Of a stretch of 64,000 nucleotides of DNA, positions 36,234-45,008 are shown piece by piece. The translations under genes were made by a program, and so were the position numbers. The notes beneath the pieces are model-generated. The model saw nothing but the letters and a program-made list of their open reading frames with translations. It was not told the origin of the DNA and made no database searches. Numbering within the stretch: position 1 is the first letter of the stretch; each line of letters starts with the position of its first letter. The DNA is taken from positions 2,418,001 to 2,482,000 of the forward strand of contig NZ_CP027665.1 of the NCBI RefSeq assembly GCF_003008555.2, in the 5' to 3' direction. This stretch comes from Pukyongiella litopenaei (GTDB lineage: Bacteria > Pseudomonadota > Alphaproteobacteria > Rhodobacterales > Rhodobacteraceae).

Positions 36234-37811
36234 ATGTTCAGACATACATTCAATACGGGGGTCGCCACCGCGCTGTTGCTGAGTTTGGCGCCTGCGGCGT
36301 ATTCGCAGGAACTGGTTATCGGCCTGCGTGCAGGTCCTGATTCGATCGACCCGCACTGGTCGACGCTTGGCAGTCAGGCCGAAGCGCTGCGCCACATCTA
36401 CGACACGCTTGTCGATGTCGATGAAACGCTTCAACTCAAGCCGGGACTTGCCGAAAGCTGGGAGCCTATCGACGACACCACCTGGGACTTCAAGCTGCGC
36501 GAAGGCGTCACATTCCACGATGGCACGCCCTTTACTGCCGAAGACGTGAAGTTCTCGATCGAACGCATTCCCGAAGTCACCGGCCCGATGTCGATGACGC
36601 TCTACACGAAATACGTGGATTCGGTCGAGGTGATCGACGACTACACGCTGCGCGTAAAGACAAAAGGCATTGCACCGGCCTTGCCAAACGACTTCACGCG
36701 CCTGTTTGTCGTGCCTTCTGAAACCGGCGAAGGCGTCGGCAACGAGGAGTTCAATGCCGGTGATGCCGCGATCGGGACCGGTCCGTATCGGTTCGTGTCA
36801 TGGGAGCCGAAGGGCGATCTGGTGCTGGAGCGCTACGAGGACCATTGGCGGGGCAAGACCCCGTGGGAACGGGTCGTGCGAAAGGAGATTCCGGATGATG
36901 CTGCACGCGTCGCTGCATTGCGTTCGGGGCAGGTGGACCTGATCAACTACGTCCCGGCGACTGACTATGTTTCGATGAAGAACAATTCCGAAGTCGAGAC
37001 CTTCATATCGGATTCGGTCTACATTCTGAACGTTCAGCCTTCGGTGAAAGATGAAGAGCCTCAGCCTATCCGCGTGAATGGCGAGGAAGTCGAAGGCAAC
37101 CCGCTTCAGGATCTGCGAGTTCGCAAGGCACTCGATCTGGCGATCAACCGTGACGTGCTCGTCAACGTCGTGCTCGAGGGGCTGGGTACACCGGCGAACC
37201 AGCTGATGCCCGAGGGCTTTTTCGGTTACACCAATGAGTTGGGCGAGAGGGAATACGATATCGAGCAGGCGCGCGCACTTCTTGCCGATGCAGGTTATCC
37301 GGATGGGTTCGAAGTCGATTTCACCTGCACCAACAACCGGGTTCCTGGCGATGCCGTCGTATGCGAGGCGCTGGCACAGATGTGGTCGCGCCTGGGTCTG
37401 ACCGTGAACGCACAGGCGCTCAACGGGACGGTGTTCTTCCCGGCTGCCGCCAAGGAGGAATACACGATGGCGATGTCTGCCTGGGGTACCCTTACAGGTG
37501 AGGCCGCCTATACCTACGGAGCGATGATCCATAGCAAGGATCCTGAAAAGGGGTTTGGAAACTTCAACCGTACCGGCTATTCCAACCCTGAGTTCGACGA
37601 GGTGTTTGTTCGCGGAACCCAGACGCTCGATCCCGAAGAACGTCGCAAGATCTATGAAGAAGCCTCGTTGATCGCGATGGAAGACCGGGCGTTGATCCCG
37701 ACCGTGATCCTGCAGTCCGTCTGGGCCGCCAATGCGGACAAGCTGACCTTCACGCCGCGTGTCGATCAGGAAACCAGAGCGTATGAAATCTCGCCGGTCG
37801 GCGAGCAGTAA
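36234..37811 (+). CDS. Peptide/opine-type ABC transporter substrate-binding protein
   Basis: A 525-aa periplasmic protein of the SBP_bac_5 (cluster C, DppA/OppA) family. It has a Sec signal peptide with probable cleavage after AYS at about residue 24 (no lipobox Cys), the ELVIGLRAGPDSIDPH entry strand, the family signature FKLREGVTFHDGTPFTAEDV and GTGPYRFVSWEPKGDL. Such proteins bind di- or oligopeptides, or other amide-bearing ligands, and deliver them to the importer. First gene of the rightward operon; a hairpin separates it from the permease genes. Confidence 0.93.
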   Translation: MFRHTFNTGVATALLLSLAPAAYSQELVIGLRAGPDSIDPHWSTLGSQAEALRHIYDTLVDVDETLQLKPGLAESWEPIDDTTWDFKLREGVTFHDGTPFTAEDVKFSIERIPEVTGPMSMTLYTKYVDSVEVIDDYTLRVKTKGIAPALPNDFTRLFVVPSETGEGVGNEEFNAGDAAIGTGPYRFVSWEPKGDLVLERYEDHWRGKTPWERVVRKEIPDDAARVAALRSGQVDLINYVPATDYVSMKNNSEVETFISDSVYILNVQPSVKDEEPQPIRVNGEEVEGNPLQDLRVRKALDLAINRDVLVNVVLEGLGTPANQLMPEGFFGYTNELGEREYDIEQARALLADAGYPDGFEVDFTCTNNRVPGDAVVCEALAQMWSRLGLTVNAQALNGTVFFPAAAKEEYTMAMSAWGTLTGEAAYTYGAMIHSKDPEKGFGNFNRTGYSNPEFDEVFVRGTQTLDPEERRKIYEEASLIAMEDRALIPTVILQSVWAANADKLTFTPRVDQETRAYEISPVGEQ

Positions 37812-37818
37812 ACCGTAA

Positions 37819-37843
37819 CGGGCGCCCCGGTCCGGGGTGCCCG
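37819..37843 (+). terminator. Intercistronic stem-loop between SBP and permease genes
   Basis: Ten-bp GC stem (37819-37828 with 37834-37843, one G-T pair) and loop GGTCC, 8 bp after the SBP stop and without a T-run. Such structures commonly stabilise the upstream SBP message and lower permease expression in ABC operons. Confidence 0.6.
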
Positions 37844-37865
37844 CTCCTGCTTTCAGAGAGGTCAC

Positions 37866-38840
37866 ATGCTCGGATTTGTCATCAGTCGGCTCTTGCAGGC
37901 GATCGTCGTCGTGTTTGCGATGTCGATCATCGTCTTTGTTGGCGTCTATGCCATCGGCAATCCGATCGACGTAATGATAGATCCCGGGGCGACGGCGGAG
38001 ATTCGCGAGAACCTGATCCGGCAATACGGCCTCGACCAGCCCCTATGGCGACAATATTTCACGTTTCTCTCCAATGTCGTGCAGGGAGATCTCGGTCAAT
38101 CTATGGTCTACAACACGTCTGTAACGGGGCTGGTGTTTTCCAGACTTCCCGCGACGCTCGAGCTGGTGTTTGTCGCGATCACGATCGCGACCGTGATCGG
38201 TATTCCTGCCGGTGTCTATGCCGGGTACCGTCCTAACAGTTTCGCGGCCAAGACGATCATGGCCTTGTCGATCCTGGGCTTCTCTGTGCCGACCTTCTGG
38301 ATTGGCATGCTGCTGATCATGGGCTTTGCGGTCGAGCTTGGATGGTTGCCTTCTGGCGGACGTGGTGATGTGGGGACGCTTTTTGGCATCTCCACCTCGC
38401 TTGCCACCGCAAATGGCTGGAGTCACGTGATCCTGCCCGCTCTCAACCTGTCGCTCTTCAAGATGGGGTTGTTGATCCGGCTGTCCCGCGCCGGGATGGT
38501 CGAGGCGATGCAGACCGATTACGTCAAATTTGCCCGTGCGCAGGGGCTGCCGGACCGGCAGATCGTCCTGCGGCACGTCTTGCGCAACATCTCGATTCCG
38601 ATCGTCACCGTGTTCGGGCTCGAGCTTGGATCGACGCTGGCCTTCGCGGTGGTCACCGAAAGCGTGTTCAACTGGCCGGGGGTTGGCAAGCTGATCATCG
38701 ATTCGATCCTGCAGCTCGATCGCCCGGTGATGGTCACCTACCTGATCCTCGTCGTCATCCTGTTCGTCATCATCAACTTCACCGTCGACATCGTCTACGC
38801 CCGGCTTGATCCACGTGTTCGGCTGGGAGGCTCGCGATGA
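37866..38840 (+). CDS. Peptide ABC transporter permease (DppB-like)
   Basis: A 324-aa inner-membrane subunit with six helices. It shows the DppB/OppB N-terminal helix, the LDQPLWRQYFTFLSNVVQGDLG periplasmic stretch characteristic of the family, and the EAA loop (YVKFARAQGLPDRQIVLRHV) that docks the ATPase. A Shine-Dalgarno GAGAGG lies 5 bp before the ATG. The stop overlaps the next permease gene by 4 bp. Confidence 0.93.
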   Translation: MLGFVISRLLQAIVVVFAMSIIVFVGVYAIGNPIDVMIDPGATAEIRENLIRQYGLDQPLWRQYFTFLSNVVQGDLGQSMVYNTSVTGLVFSRLPATLELVFVAITIATVIGIPAGVYAGYRPNSFAAKTIMALSILGFSVPTFWIGMLLIMGFAVELGWLPSGGRGDVGTLFGISTSLATANGWSHVILPALNLSLFKMGLLIRLSRAGMVEAMQTDYVKFARAQGLPDRQIVLRHVLRNISIPIVTVFGLELGSTLAFAVVTESVFNWPGVGKLIIDSILQLDRPVMVTYLILVVILFVIINFTVDIVYARLDPRVRLGGSR

Positions 38841-39760
38841 GCACTGTTGCCACGACTGCGGACGAACCCGCCGCGCCGATCGAAACGCGTGCCGTTCGAC
38901 TGAAGCATTTCTGGTCCGACTTCCGGGCCTCCAAGGTCGCCGTGAGCGCGCTTGTTGTGATCGTCACGCTTCTCGTTCTGGCCTTCGGCGCGCCGCTTGT
39001 CGCCCCGCAGGATCCATATGACATGGCGATGCTGGATTGGCTGGATGCCTTCCTGCGCCCAGGCGAAACGGGAAGCGGTGGCTATGTCCATGTTCTGGGA
39101 ACCGACAATGCCGGACGAGACATGCTGTCCGCGATATTTTACGGGCTGCGCACCAGCTTTACCATCGGCCTGTCGGCCGGCGCGCTGGCACTCTTCTTCG
39201 GCATTTCCGTCGGGCTGACAGCGGCCTATTTCGGTGGACGTGTGGAATCACTGTTGATGCGGATCGTCGATCTGCAGCTTTCCATGCCGGCAATCCTTCT
39301 GGCGCTGGTTCTGGTTGCGGTGCTTGGGCAAGGCGTCATCCAGATCATTCTGGCTCTCGTCGTGGCACAATATGCGTATTTTGCGCGTACAACGCACGGT
39401 GCGGCAACGGTCGAGCGCGGCAAGGACTATATCGAAGCCGCGCGGGCAACTCCGCTTCCGACCTGGCGGGTTCTGTTCAGGCATCTTCTGCCCAATGTCC
39501 TGCCGCCGCTGATCGTGGTGGCGACGGTACAAGTGGCATCGGCCATCGCACTTGAAGCGACATTGTCCTTCCTGGGTGTGGGCCTTCCGCTGACCGAGCC
39601 GTCGCTCGGTTCGCTCATCTCGAATGGGTTCAAATACATCCATTCCGATCGCTACTGGCTATCCATCTATCCGGGGATCTTTCTGATGATCACTGTTGTC
39701 GCTATCAATCTGGTCGGTGACCAGGTCCGCACCATCCTCGATCCAAAGCATGCGCGATGA
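38837..39760 (+). CDS. Peptide ABC transporter permease (DppC-like)
   Basis: A 307-aa permease with the OppC_N segment (KHFWSDFRASKVAVSALVVI) and the signature LGTDNAGRDMLSAIFYGLRTS, then an EAA loop (KDYIEAARATPLPTWRVLFRH). It pairs with the DppB-like subunit. Both ends overlap neighbours by 4 bp, so the importer subunits are translationally coupled. Confidence 0.93.
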   Translation: MSTVATTADEPAAPIETRAVRLKHFWSDFRASKVAVSALVVIVTLLVLAFGAPLVAPQDPYDMAMLDWLDAFLRPGETGSGGYVHVLGTDNAGRDMLSAIFYGLRTSFTIGLSAGALALFFGISVGLTAAYFGGRVESLLMRIVDLQLSMPAILLALVLVAVLGQGVIQIILALVVAQYAYFARTTHGAATVERGKDYIEAARATPLPTWRVLFRHLLPNVLPPLIVVATVQVASAIALEATLSFLGVGLPLTEPSLGSLISNGFKYIHSDRYWLSIYPGIFLMITVVAINLVGDQVRTILDPKHAR

Positions 39761-40722
39761 GCGCCGCACTTGATGTCCAGGAACTGACTACGCGTTTCGA
39801 TACGCGCCGCGGCACCGTGACCGCTGTCAGCGACGTCAGCTTTTCCGTCGATCGCGGCCGCATCATGGGGCTTGTCGGGGAAAGCGGATCAGGCAAATCC
39901 GTCACCGGGTTTTCAATACTGGGCCTGATCGATGAACCGGGCCGCGTAACCGGTGGCAGGATTATGGTCGAGGGTACGGACCTGCGCAGCCTGTCCCCGG
40001 ACAAAATGCGTTCGATGCGGGGCCGCAAGGTGTCGATGGTGTTCCAGGATCCGATGATGACACTCAACCCGGTCTTGCGGATCGGGGATCAGATGGCGAT
40101 GGCTGTCCGCGTGCATGAACGGATGTCCAAGGCCAAGGCGCTGGAGCGTGCGCGGGATGCGCTTGGCAAGGTGGGTATCCCGTCCCCCGAAGAACGGCTT
40201 GCCGCGTACCCGCATCAGTTGTCCGGCGGTATGCGGCAACGCGTGGCTATTGCAACTGCGCTGCTGCACCGTCCGGCCGTCATCATCGCTGATGAGCCAA
40301 CAACGGCGCTGGATGTTTCGATCCAGGGCCAGATCCTGGCCGAGGTACGTCGCCTCGCCGACGAGACACATACCGCAATCGTCTGGATCACGCATGATCT
40401 TGCCGTGGTATCCTCGCTCGCGGACGACATCTGTGTGATGTATGCCGGCAAGATCGTCGAACGCGGTACCGCGCAGGAGGTGATCGGACAGCCGCGCCAT
40501 CCCTATACGCGAGGTCTGCTCGATTCCGTGCCGGCCCAGCACCCACCTGGCACCCATCTGCCGCAGATCCCCGGTTCGACGCCGCAATTGTCGCATCTGC
40601 CTTCGGGTTGTGCATTCCGCAATCGTTGTGCTCGTTCAAGCGGGGAATGCGCCACTGTGCCGCCACTCGTTCGCTTCGGAAATCACACGGTCTTGTGCCA
40701 TTTCCCCGAGGAGCCAAAATGA
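39757..40722 (+). CDS. Peptide ABC transporter ATP-binding protein (DppD-like)
   Basis: A 321-aa ATPase with Walker A GESGSGKS, Q-loop VFQDPMM, signature LSGGMRQRV, Walker B VIIADEPTTALDVS and switch His in WITHDLAVV. The C-terminal oligopeptide-transporter extension has the cysteine pattern CAFRNRCARSSGEC, which in relatives binds an iron-sulfur cluster. Coupled by overlap to both neighbours. Confidence 0.94.
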   Translation: MSAALDVQELTTRFDTRRGTVTAVSDVSFSVDRGRIMGLVGESGSGKSVTGFSILGLIDEPGRVTGGRIMVEGTDLRSLSPDKMRSMRGRKVSMVFQDPMMTLNPVLRIGDQMAMAVRVHERMSKAKALERARDALGKVGIPSPEERLAAYPHQLSGGMRQRVAIATALLHRPAVIIADEPTTALDVSIQGQILAEVRRLADETHTAIVWITHDLAVVSSLADDICVMYAGKIVERGTAQEVIGQPRHPYTRGLLDSVPAQHPPGTHLPQIPGSTPQLSHLPSGCAFRNRCARSSGECATVPPLVRFGNHTVLCHFPEEPK

Positions 40723-41738
40723 CCGCGCCGCTTCTTGAAATGACCCGGGTTTCCAAGCGATTTGCACTCAAGCCTACCCTGGCCGAGAAACTGGCCGAAC
40801 GCCTTGGCGGCCGCCGCACCGGCGGCGCGGTCCATGCCGTCAACGACGTGTCACTGAACGTGGTTCGTGGCGAGGTCGTGGGGATCGTCGGCGAATCCGG
40901 TTGTGGCAAATCCACGCTCGGGCGCATCGTGTCTGGTATCTACGCTCCGACCGAGGGGCGTGTCACACTGGACGGCAAGCCGGTTGCAGATGGACGCGAA
41001 GACCATGTCAACAAGCTGACAACGAGGGTGCAGATGATCCATCAGGACCCATTTGCGAGCCTCAACCCCCGTATGAAGGTCGGCGAGACTATATCGGAAG
41101 GGCCGCGTACACACGGGCTTGTTCCTGCATCGGAAGTGCGTACCAGAACGCGGGCCCTTCTGGAGCAGGTGGGTTTGCAGGGCGACTATGCTGACCGTCT
41201 GCCGCACCAGTTTTCGGGTGGCCAGCGACAGCGGATCGCCATTGCCCGCGCGCTTGCCATGCAGCCCGATCTGCTGGTTCTGGACGAAGCGGTTGCATCG
41301 CTCGACGTGTCGATCCAGGCTCAGGTGCTCAATCTATTCCTCGACCTGCGCCGTTCGCTTGGGCTTACCGCACTCTTCATCAGCCACGACCTTTCCGTCG
41401 TACGCCATGTCTGCGACCGGGTTGCAATCATGTATCTTGGACGCGTAGTCGAGCTTGCCAGTGCGGAACGGCTCTATGCCGACCCCAAGCATCCCTATAC
41501 GCAGGCTCTGTTCGCATCGGTTCCGACACTTGGGACCGGGCGGCGGGATTTCCATCCTATCAAGGGTGAAATTCCGTCGCCAATCGATCCGCCACCCGGC
41601 TGTGCCTTCCATCCGCGCTGTCCGTTTGCCGGGCCGCGTTGCCGGGCCGAAATCCCACGCTTGACCGAGGTCGGGTCAGGGCGATCTGTGGCGTGCCATC
41701 TGAACGACGGTGGCGTCGATCGGGAGGACGCGGCTTGA
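40719..41738 (+). CDS. Peptide ABC transporter ATP-binding protein (DppF-like)
   Basis: A 339-aa second ATPase of the importer. It shows Walker A GESGCGKST, Q-loop IHQDPFASLNPR, signature FSGGQRQRIAIARAL, Walker B LLVLDEAVASLDVS and the final cysteine cluster CAFHPRCPFAGPRC. ATGA overlap with the DppD-like gene fixes its start. The stop overlaps the M32 peptidase start by 4 bp. Confidence 0.94.
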   Translation: MTAPLLEMTRVSKRFALKPTLAEKLAERLGGRRTGGAVHAVNDVSLNVVRGEVVGIVGESGCGKSTLGRIVSGIYAPTEGRVTLDGKPVADGREDHVNKLTTRVQMIHQDPFASLNPRMKVGETISEGPRTHGLVPASEVRTRTRALLEQVGLQGDYADRLPHQFSGGQRQRIAIARALAMQPDLLVLDEAVASLDVSIQAQVLNLFLDLRRSLGLTALFISHDLSVVRHVCDRVAIMYLGRVVELASAERLYADPKHPYTQALFASVPTLGTGRRDFHPIKGEIPSPIDPPPGCAFHPRCPFAGPRCRAEIPRLTEVGSGRSVACHLNDGGVDREDAA

Positions 41739-43261
41739 GTGAGTTGAATGCTCTTGTGGCTCGCTTGAACGATGTGCTCTGTGCGGTGAACGTTCTGAAC
41801 TGGGATGCGCGGACCATGATGCCCAAAGGCGGTGCGCAAACGCGGGGTCATCAGATCGCGACACTCAAGGGCATGGCCAGAACGATGATCCTCGCCCCGG
41901 AGATGCGCGATGCGGTTGCTGCTGCGCTGGAACGGACATCCGGGCTGGATCCAGACGATTCCGAGCGCCGTGCCGCCGAGGCCGTCCAGGCTGCGATTGC
42001 CCATCACGAGCGTATTCCTGCCGATCTCTTGCGCGCGCAGGCTGAGCATAGCTCATTGGCGGGAGCGGCCTGGACCGAAGCGCGCAAGGCGGCAGATTTC
42101 TCGATGTTCCGGCCCTATCTCGAACGGACAGTCACCTTGGCACGGGAACAGGCGGCGGCGTTAGGGTATCGGGAGCATCCCTATGACGCGATGGTCGCAA
42201 TTTACGAACCGGGCGAGACCGCAGCGTCGTTAGGATCTCTGTTCAAGGAGCTTCGGGCCGGCATCCTGCCCATACTCGATGCGGCCATTGGCCAATCCAA
42301 GCCGCGTACCGATTTTCTGTATCGGGATTACCCAGTAGAGGGCCAGAAGGCTTTTGCGCAGCAAACCGCACATATGCTCGGTTTGGATGACGACCGAAGC
42401 CGTCTCGACACCACGGTGCATCCGTTCGAGATCAGCTTTTCCCGCAACGATGTTCGAATTGCCTCGCGCTGGAAACGCAACTACCTGCCAATGTCGATCT
42501 TTGGTTCGATCCACGAGACCGGTCATGCATTGTACGAACTGGGGGTGGACGCGGCGTTGACCAGAACCGCACATGTCACCGACATGATCGGGCTTTATGC
42601 GGTGGCAGGAGCAAGCTTCGGCATGCACGAAAGCCAGTCGCGTCTCATGGAAAACCACGTGGGCCGCAGCCGCGCGTTCTGGGCGCAGAACTTTGCAAGG
42701 CTTCGCGACACTTTCCCCGATCAACTTGCCGATGTGACCGAAGCCGAGTTCACGGCGGCGGTAAACAGGGTCGAACCCGGCTTCATTCGCGTGGAAGCCG
42801 ATGAACTGGGCTATGATCTCCATATCATGTTGCGCGTCGACATCGAAATGGCATTGATGGATGGTTCGTTGGACGTGGTGGACATCCCCGGTGTCTGGAA
42901 TGCCGCTGTCGAGAGGGATCTGGGTTTGACGGTGCCGGGAGACGACCTGGGGTGCCTTCAGGATGTGCATTGGTCTTCGGGAAATATCGGATCGTTCCCG
43001 ACATACACCATCGGCAACATTACAGCGGCTCAGATCATGGCGCATTTTGATGTGTCACGGCCCGATATTCGGCACGAAATTGACAAGGGAAACACAGCCG
43101 TGCTGCGCGAGGCACTCTGTGAACTGGTCTGGCGTCATGGCCGGGCACGCAGCAGAGGCGATATCCTGAAGTCCATCGGCGCGAAGCCGAACGACCCCAA
43201 AGCCTATCTGGATTATCTTGCAGGGAAATTCGCTCCGGCCCTAATCTCCTCCAGCACATGA
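41735..43261 (+). CDS. M32-family metallocarboxypeptidase
   Basis: A 508-aa thermostable-carboxypeptidase-type (Taq CP) enzyme that removes C-terminal residues from peptides in the cytoplasm. The zinc motif is HETGH at 260-264 with the third ligand Glu299 in MHESQSR; DxRxxT-like and the C-terminal HWSSGNIGSFPTYTIGN region are also present. It starts with TTG at 41735 inside the stop of the ATPase gene, with GGGAGG 8 bp upstream; there is no better ATG. Located directly behind the importer, it should degrade imported peptides. Confidence 0.92.
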   Translation: MSELNALVARLNDVLCAVNVLNWDARTMMPKGGAQTRGHQIATLKGMARTMILAPEMRDAVAAALERTSGLDPDDSERRAAEAVQAAIAHHERIPADLLRAQAEHSSLAGAAWTEARKAADFSMFRPYLERTVTLAREQAAALGYREHPYDAMVAIYEPGETAASLGSLFKELRAGILPILDAAIGQSKPRTDFLYRDYPVEGQKAFAQQTAHMLGLDDDRSRLDTTVHPFEISFSRNDVRIASRWKRNYLPMSIFGSIHETGHALYELGVDAALTRTAHVTDMIGLYAVAGASFGMHESQSRLMENHVGRSRAFWAQNFARLRDTFPDQLADVTEAEFTAAVNRVEPGFIRVEADELGYDLHIMLRVDIEMALMDGSLDVVDIPGVWNAAVERDLGLTVPGDDLGCLQDVHWSSGNIGSFPTYTIGNITAAQIMAHFDVSRPDIRHEIDKGNTAVLREALCELVWRHGRARSRGDILKSIGAKPNDPKAYLDYLAGKFAPALISSST

Positions 43262-43262
43262 C

Positions 43263-44174
43263 ATGCCCCTGAAATCTTCGAAAGCCCATATCGGGCTCGA
43301 CATGGCAGATAATCTGCGCGGTGCGACCCTGTTGGCCTTTGCCGCCGTCCTGTTCACCCTTGAGGCGACCCTCGTGCGGATCACGTCACCTGTGGCGAAC
43401 GAAGCGCAGATCGTGTTCTTCCGATCCGTGTCACAGCTTGCACTGTCTCTCGTGATCATCTGTCGGATGGGTGACAGGGGACGCCTTGCAACATCGCGGC
43501 CTGTTCTGCATGTCTTCCGGGGCCTGACCAGTTTGATCATGTGGTGGCTGTATTATTCCAGTTTTCGAATGCTTGACCTGGCGCTTGCGACAACGCTCAC
43601 TTTCGCGACTTCGCTGTTCGTGGTCGCCGTTGCTGCACCGCTTCTTGGTGAACGCGTTGGGCGGGTCCGCTGGGCCGCAACGATCCTTGGTTTTTCCGGC
43701 ATTGTGATAGCCGTCGGCCCGATCACGGATGTTTCGATCTCGGGGGTTGGTATCGGCCTGATTGCAGCCGCCGGTGGCGCGGTCATCGTTGTGTTGAACA
43801 GGCTGCTGGGTAGAACCGAGAATACTATCACGATCATGATCTGGATCGGAGTTGTCACGACGATTGGGTCGGCACCGGTTGCCCTGTTTCTCTGGGAGCC
43901 GCTTGCCTTGCGCGATGCAGCGCTGGTCTGCCTGACGGGTCTGCTTGGTGCCTTGGGGATGTTGCTGACGATCGAGGCTTATCGCGTCGGTGAGGCCAGC
44001 GCGCTCGCGCCGGTACCCTACATTCGTTTCGTCATTGCGGCGGCGGTGGGTATGTTCGTTTTCGACGAAACGCCCGGAATGGCACTATTGTCAGGCGCAG
44101 CAATCGTCGTCGGTGCGTCAATCCTTGCGATTCGTCACGAGATGCGGCAAGGCCTGACGGCGCCGCATCGGTGA
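43263..44174 (+). CDS. EamA/DMT-family transporter (ten helices)
   Basis: A 303-aa protein with two EamA repeats of five helices each (about residues 18-150 and 155-295). It follows the peptidase gene by 1 bp, so it belongs to the importer operon. EamA carriers are often exporters of amino acids or metabolites; here it could release a product or surplus amino acid. Substrate is not known. After its stop there are about 225 bp with no gene before plsY. Confidence 0.88.
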   Translation: MPLKSSKAHIGLDMADNLRGATLLAFAAVLFTLEATLVRITSPVANEAQIVFFRSVSQLALSLVIICRMGDRGRLATSRPVLHVFRGLTSLIMWWLYYSSFRMLDLALATTLTFATSLFVVAVAAPLLGERVGRVRWAATILGFSGIVIAVGPITDVSISGVGIGLIAAAGGAVIVVLNRLLGRTENTITIMIWIGVVTTIGSAPVALFLWEPLALRDAALVCLTGLLGALGMLLTIEAYRVGEASALAPVPYIRFVIAAAVGMFVFDETPGMALLSGAAIVVGASILAIRHEMRQGLTAPHR

Positions 44175-44399
44175 CAAGGTATTGACTTCTCAGGCTGATC
44201 TTCCGCCACTGACTTGTCCGCCAGGCGATTGAATTCCACATCCGCATCGTCCTCACGATCCGCTTCTCAACTCTCAGCACCACTGAGATCGCCCATGCGG
44301 CTTGACGCCGGTGGGAAAAGGGCAGTCACGTCTCAGGCAAAAGTCCCGCAACTATGCATCGTGAAACGAGAAATTTCCCGAATTTCAAATCCGCTCCGA

Positions 44400-45008
44400 T
44401 CAGGACGATCGGCCGATCCGGGGTTCCGTGCCCGCCCTCAGCCGGTCGATGTTGGCGCGGTGACGCCAGAGCACCAGCGCGGCCAGAACCGCGGCCAGGA
44501 CCAGTGCCGCGCCATGGCCCAGAACCGGCGCCCAGAGCAGCGATGAAACCGCCGCCATCAGCGCGCTGGCCGAGGAGATGCGGGTTGCCGCCGCGGTTGC
44601 CGCCCAGGTGGCGCAGCAGGCCACGCCCACCGGCCATGCCAGCGCCAGCCAGATCCCGAGGAACGTGGCCACGCCCTTGCCGCCGCGAAAGCCCAGCCAG
44701 ACCGGGAAACAATGGCCCAGAAAGGCCGCCAGCCCGGCCAGCTGCGCCGCGTCCTCGCCTGCGAATATCCGTGCCAGCAGCACCGCCGCCGCGCCCTTGC
44801 CGGCGTCGAACAGCAGGGTCAGGGCGGCTGCGCTCTTGCTGCCGGTGCGCAGGACGTTGGTGGCGCCGATATTACCCGAACCGATTTCGCGCAGGTTGCC
44901 CAGCCCCATGACGCGGGCCAGCACCAGGCCGAACGGGACCGACCCCAGCCCGTATCCGACCAGGGCCCAGAGCAGCAGTTGCGCGGCGGATGTGTCGATC
45001 GGGGGCAT
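44400..45008 (-). CDS. plsY: Glycerol-3-phosphate 1-O-acyltransferase PlsY
   Basis: PlsY transfers the acyl chain from acyl-phosphate to glycerol-3-phosphate, the first step of phospholipid synthesis, in the inner membrane. The 202-aa five-helix protein has the three motifs: GSVPFG, EIGSGNIGATNVLRT, DAGKGAAAV and GFRGGKGVAT. The start overlaps the pyrC-like stop by 1 bp (TGATG), so it ends the leftward pyrB operon. Confidence 0.94.
   Translation of the reverse strand: MPPIDTSAAQLLLWALVGYGLGSVPFGLVLARVMGLGNLREIGSGNIGATNVLRTGSKSAAALTLLFDAGKGAAAVLLARIFAGEDAAQLAGLAAFLGHCFPVWLGFRGGKGVATFLGIWLALAWPVGVACCATWAATAAATRISSASALMAAVSSLLWAPVLGHGAALVLAAVLAALVLWRHRANIDRLRAGTEPRIGRSS

Noticed and set aside
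44175-44399. Possible transposase or attachment-site remnant before plsY
   Set aside because: Some minus-strand translations looked vaguely protein-like but none matched a known family, and no repeat paired with the left edge was found.
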